This document shows, one piece after another, positions 5,793 through 7,249 of a stretch of 7,249 bases of DNA (its first letter is position 1; every line of letters starts with the position of its first letter). A program made the translations under genes and the position numbers. The stretch spans positions 1 to 7,249 of the forward strand of contig JAGLQA010000519.1 in the NCBI GenBank assembly GCA_023137075.1, read 5' to 3'. This DNA comes from Candidatus Aminicenantota bacterium. Lineage in GTDB: Bacteria > Acidobacteriota > Aminicenantia > UBA2199. The notes under the pieces were generated by a model. The model made no database searches and was not told the origin of the DNA. It saw only the letters and a list, made by a program, of their open reading frames with translations.

Positions 5793-6557
5793 ATGACTGA
5801 AGATACAGGGCAGTTCGCGTCACGGGTGGCCGTTATGTCCGACATCCATGGCAATATCTGGGCTCTGCGTGTGGTTCTCCGGGACATTGAACGGCGGGGA
5901 ATTGAAAAAATTGTCAACCTCGGGGATAGCTTGTATGGACCTCTCGATCCGCAAGGAACCGCACAAATACTGATTCGACTCAATATTCCGACCGTTCGCG
6001 GCAATGAAGACCGGATCATCCTGGATCCCCCGGCAGAGCAGTCACAATCCCCCACCCTGCGATATGTCCTTAATAGCCTGGCTCCGGAACATTTGGCATG
6101 GTTGAGATCCCTGGATATGACAACTGTTGCATATGACCATTTTTTTCTATGTCACGGCACCCCCGAACAGGACGACCAATATCTACTGCAGGAAGTAATC
6201 CGCTCCGGTGTTTCCCTGAGAAAAACCGGGGAATTAAGGACACAATTGTGCTCTGTCGAACTACCGGTTGTTCTTTGCGGACACGACCATGTCCCCCATA
6301 CCGTTTATCTACCCGACGGCAGGCTCATCGTCAATCCCGGCAGCGTGGGTCTGGCTGCCTATACGGACGATCTGCCTTTCCCCCATGCTATGGAAACCGG
6401 TTCCCCCCATGCCCGGTACAGTATCGCAGCGAAGACGGATTCCGGTTGGCAGGTGGAGAACATTGCGCTGCCCTATGATTGGGAAGCTGCAGCCAGGATG
6501 GCTCTGCAAGCTGGACGGCCCGATTGGGCGGAGTGGTTAAAGAGGGGGCGTGCGTAG
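5793..6557 (+). CDS. YfcE/MJ0936-like metallophosphoesterase (calcineurin-like superfamily)
   Basis: Cytoplasmic protein of 254 residues with the full set of metal-binding motifs of the calcineurin-like phosphoesterase fold: SDIHGN (16-21, Asp17 and His19), GD (44-45), GNED (70-73), CHGTP (120-124, His121), GHDHVPH (163-169, His164 and His166), then NPGSVG (181-186). Such enzymes bind two metal ions, often Mn2+, and hydrolyse phosphomono- or diesters; the natural substrate cannot be read from sequence. No signal peptide or membrane helix is present. The ATG is preceded by GGAGAGG (5779-5785) at 7 nt spacing. A C-terminal segment of about 25 residues (EAAARMALQAGRPDWAEWLK) extends past the core as a probable helix. 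The gene converges with the glycosyltransferase with only 2 bp between stop codons. The superfamily call is secure. Confidence 0.9.
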   Translation: MTEDTGQFASRVAVMSDIHGNIWALRVVLRDIERRGIEKIVNLGDSLYGPLDPQGTAQILIRLNIPTVRGNEDRIILDPPAEQSQSPTLRYVLNSLAPEHLAWLRSLDMTTVAYDHFFLCHGTPEQDDQYLLQEVIRSGVSLRKTGELRTQLCSVELPVVLCGHDHVPHTVYLPDGRLIVNPGSVGLAAYTDDLPFPHAMETGSPHARYSIAAKTDSGWQVENIALPYDWEAAARMALQAGRPDWAEWLKRGRA

Positions 6558-6573
6558 GTCTACCGGGTAGACC
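6557..6573. terminator. Inverted repeat spanning both convergent stop codons
   Basis: GGTCTACC (6557-6564) and GGTAGACC (6566-6573) form a perfect 8-bp inverted repeat about one central base; a real hairpin would have a 7-bp stem and 3-nt loop. It includes the last base of the phosphoesterase TAG and the whole TAG of the glycosyltransferase. On the plus strand TTTT follows at 6582-6585, after a gap of 8 nt; the minus strand has no T-run. It may be a weak two-way terminator or a transcript-end stabiliser. Confidence 0.4.
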
Positions 6574-7249
6574 AGCCCCGTTTTGTAAGGGTCAGACCGG
6601 CGACCGTAAATATCCAGATCATACAAACGCTGCAGAAAAAAGAAAAAACCAGGATATAAGGCAAATCTCTTGTGCCATCGATCCTCAGGTAATAGAGCAT
6701 GTAAACAAAACCGAAAAGCATTGAAAACGCCAGTAATCGCAGCATAAAATTTAAATCCACCAACCTGGAAAAAAAGAAATAATAAAACCAGACAAAATGC
6801 AGCACCATCAGGGAGACAGTAACCATAAATTCGATACAGGGAAGCACCCGGTTCCCTTTACGCCGGACGTTGAACATAAATCCCGAAAAAACAATACTCT
6901 CCCGTATATTGCTCCTGGCCCAGCGGGTCAACATCTTTAACACTAACTTTAAGGTTTCAGGGACAATAGTAAAGGCTACGGCGCTACGCTGGTAGATCGT
7001 GCCGGACCCGGTTCGTAAGATATGATTGGCCAGGCTCCTGTCCTCGCCGTAGGTGCATTCCCTTCTTAAAAATCGCTGTTTCAACCATTGATCGATTATC
7101 GGGGTAAGAATCGATACCCGGTACGCCGAAAATGCGCCGGAGGTACACAAGACACTGGAAAAGGTCGACTGCACTGCCCGGCCGAAATCAAAGGCCATGG
7201 CAAAATAGGCATTCAGCATCCGGGTCAATATATTGGCGCTGCTGTTCCA
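6560..7249 (-). CDS. Processive GT2 glycosyltransferase (hyaluronan synthase/NodC-like), C-terminal part
   Basis: The last 229 residues of a membrane glycosyltransferase of family GT2; the N-terminal half, with the nucleotide-sugar site and DxD, lies beyond the right edge, and the frame stays open to base 7249. Visible order: LTRMLNAYFAMAFDFGRAVQ, acceptor-region LCTSGAFSAYR (34-44), catalytic-base motif GEDRSLANHIL (68-78), and MLTRWARSNIRES (106-118). Membrane segments follow at about 139-161, 168-188 and 196-220, and the chain ends with KRGWSTR. This layout matches hyaluronan synthase, NodC and related polysaccharide synthases that polymerise and export a glycan. The usual QxxRW reads MLTRW here (Met for Gln). 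The product could be a capsule or other exopolysaccharide; the sugar cannot be deduced. Confidence 0.87.
   Translation of the reverse strand, partial: WNSSANILTRMLNAYFAMAFDFGRAVQSTFSSVLCTSGAFSAYRVSILTPIIDQWLKQRFLRRECTYGEDRSLANHILRTGSGTIYQRSAVAFTIVPETLKLVLKMLTRWARSNIRESIVFSGFMFNVRRKGNRVLPCIEFMVTVSLMVLHFVWFYYFFFSRLVDLNFMLRLLAFSMLFGFVYMLYYLRIDGTRDLPYILVFSFFCSVCMIWIFTVAGLTLTKRGWSTR

Noticed and set aside
6479..6724. 81-codon plus-strand open frame crossing the convergent junction
   Set aside because: It overlaps two well-supported genes, and its translation has no recognisable features.

Overview
The window looks like chromosomal DNA from an anaerobic, probably Gram-negative bacterium of uncertain phylum. 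Gene spacing is tight, GC content is moderate, intergenic DNA is AT-rich, promoters are sigma70-like and Shine-Dalgarno sites are good. Three things point loosely to an uncultured or deep-branching anaerobe: an Mrp/Mbh-type cation antiporter operon in the split-subunit order, a secreted clostripain-family peptidase with 'SPNGGE' Ig-like repeats, and a hyaluronan-synthase-like glycosyltransferase. Lineage cannot be fixed from this sequence.

Region 1 (1-2554, minus strand) is the 5' part of an Mrp-type antiporter operon. Reading leftward from a near-consensus promoter (2658-2630) it runs mrpE, mrpF, mrpG, a DUF4040/MbhD-like subunit, an MbhE-like subunit, mrpB and mrpC. Each gene overlaps the next by 1 to 17 nt, and mrpC runs off the left edge. 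The two MrpA C-terminal modules are separate small genes, and no large MrpA N-terminal antiporter subunit is seen. This is the order of archaeal Mbh (MbhA-G). The off-window continuation decides whether this is a stand-alone Na+/H+ antiporter or the ion-pumping arm of a hydrogenase-like or ferredoxin-linked complex.

Region 2 (2555-2962) is a divergent intergenic region. It carries the mrp promoter on the minus strand and an extended -10 promoter plus a leader of about 180 nt on the plus strand.

Region 3 (2963-5638, plus) encodes a secreted 891-residue clostripain-family (C11) cysteine peptidase. It has two Ig-like repeats before the catalytic domain, then a nidogen-like beta domain and a third Ig-like repeat.

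Region 4 (5639-6557) has an intergenic stretch with a second extended -10 promoter and a possible terminator, then a YfcE-like metallophosphoesterase gene. This gene converges with Region 5 (6560-7249, minus), the C-terminal 229 residues of a processive GT2 glycosyltransferase. A perfect 8-bp inverted repeat covers both stop codons.

The mrp genes work as one membrane complex. Nothing in the sequence ties the peptidase, phosphoesterase and glycosyltransferase to it or to each other beyond adjacency. I found no RNA gene, CRISPR array or mobile element, and no clear sign of a wholly new system.
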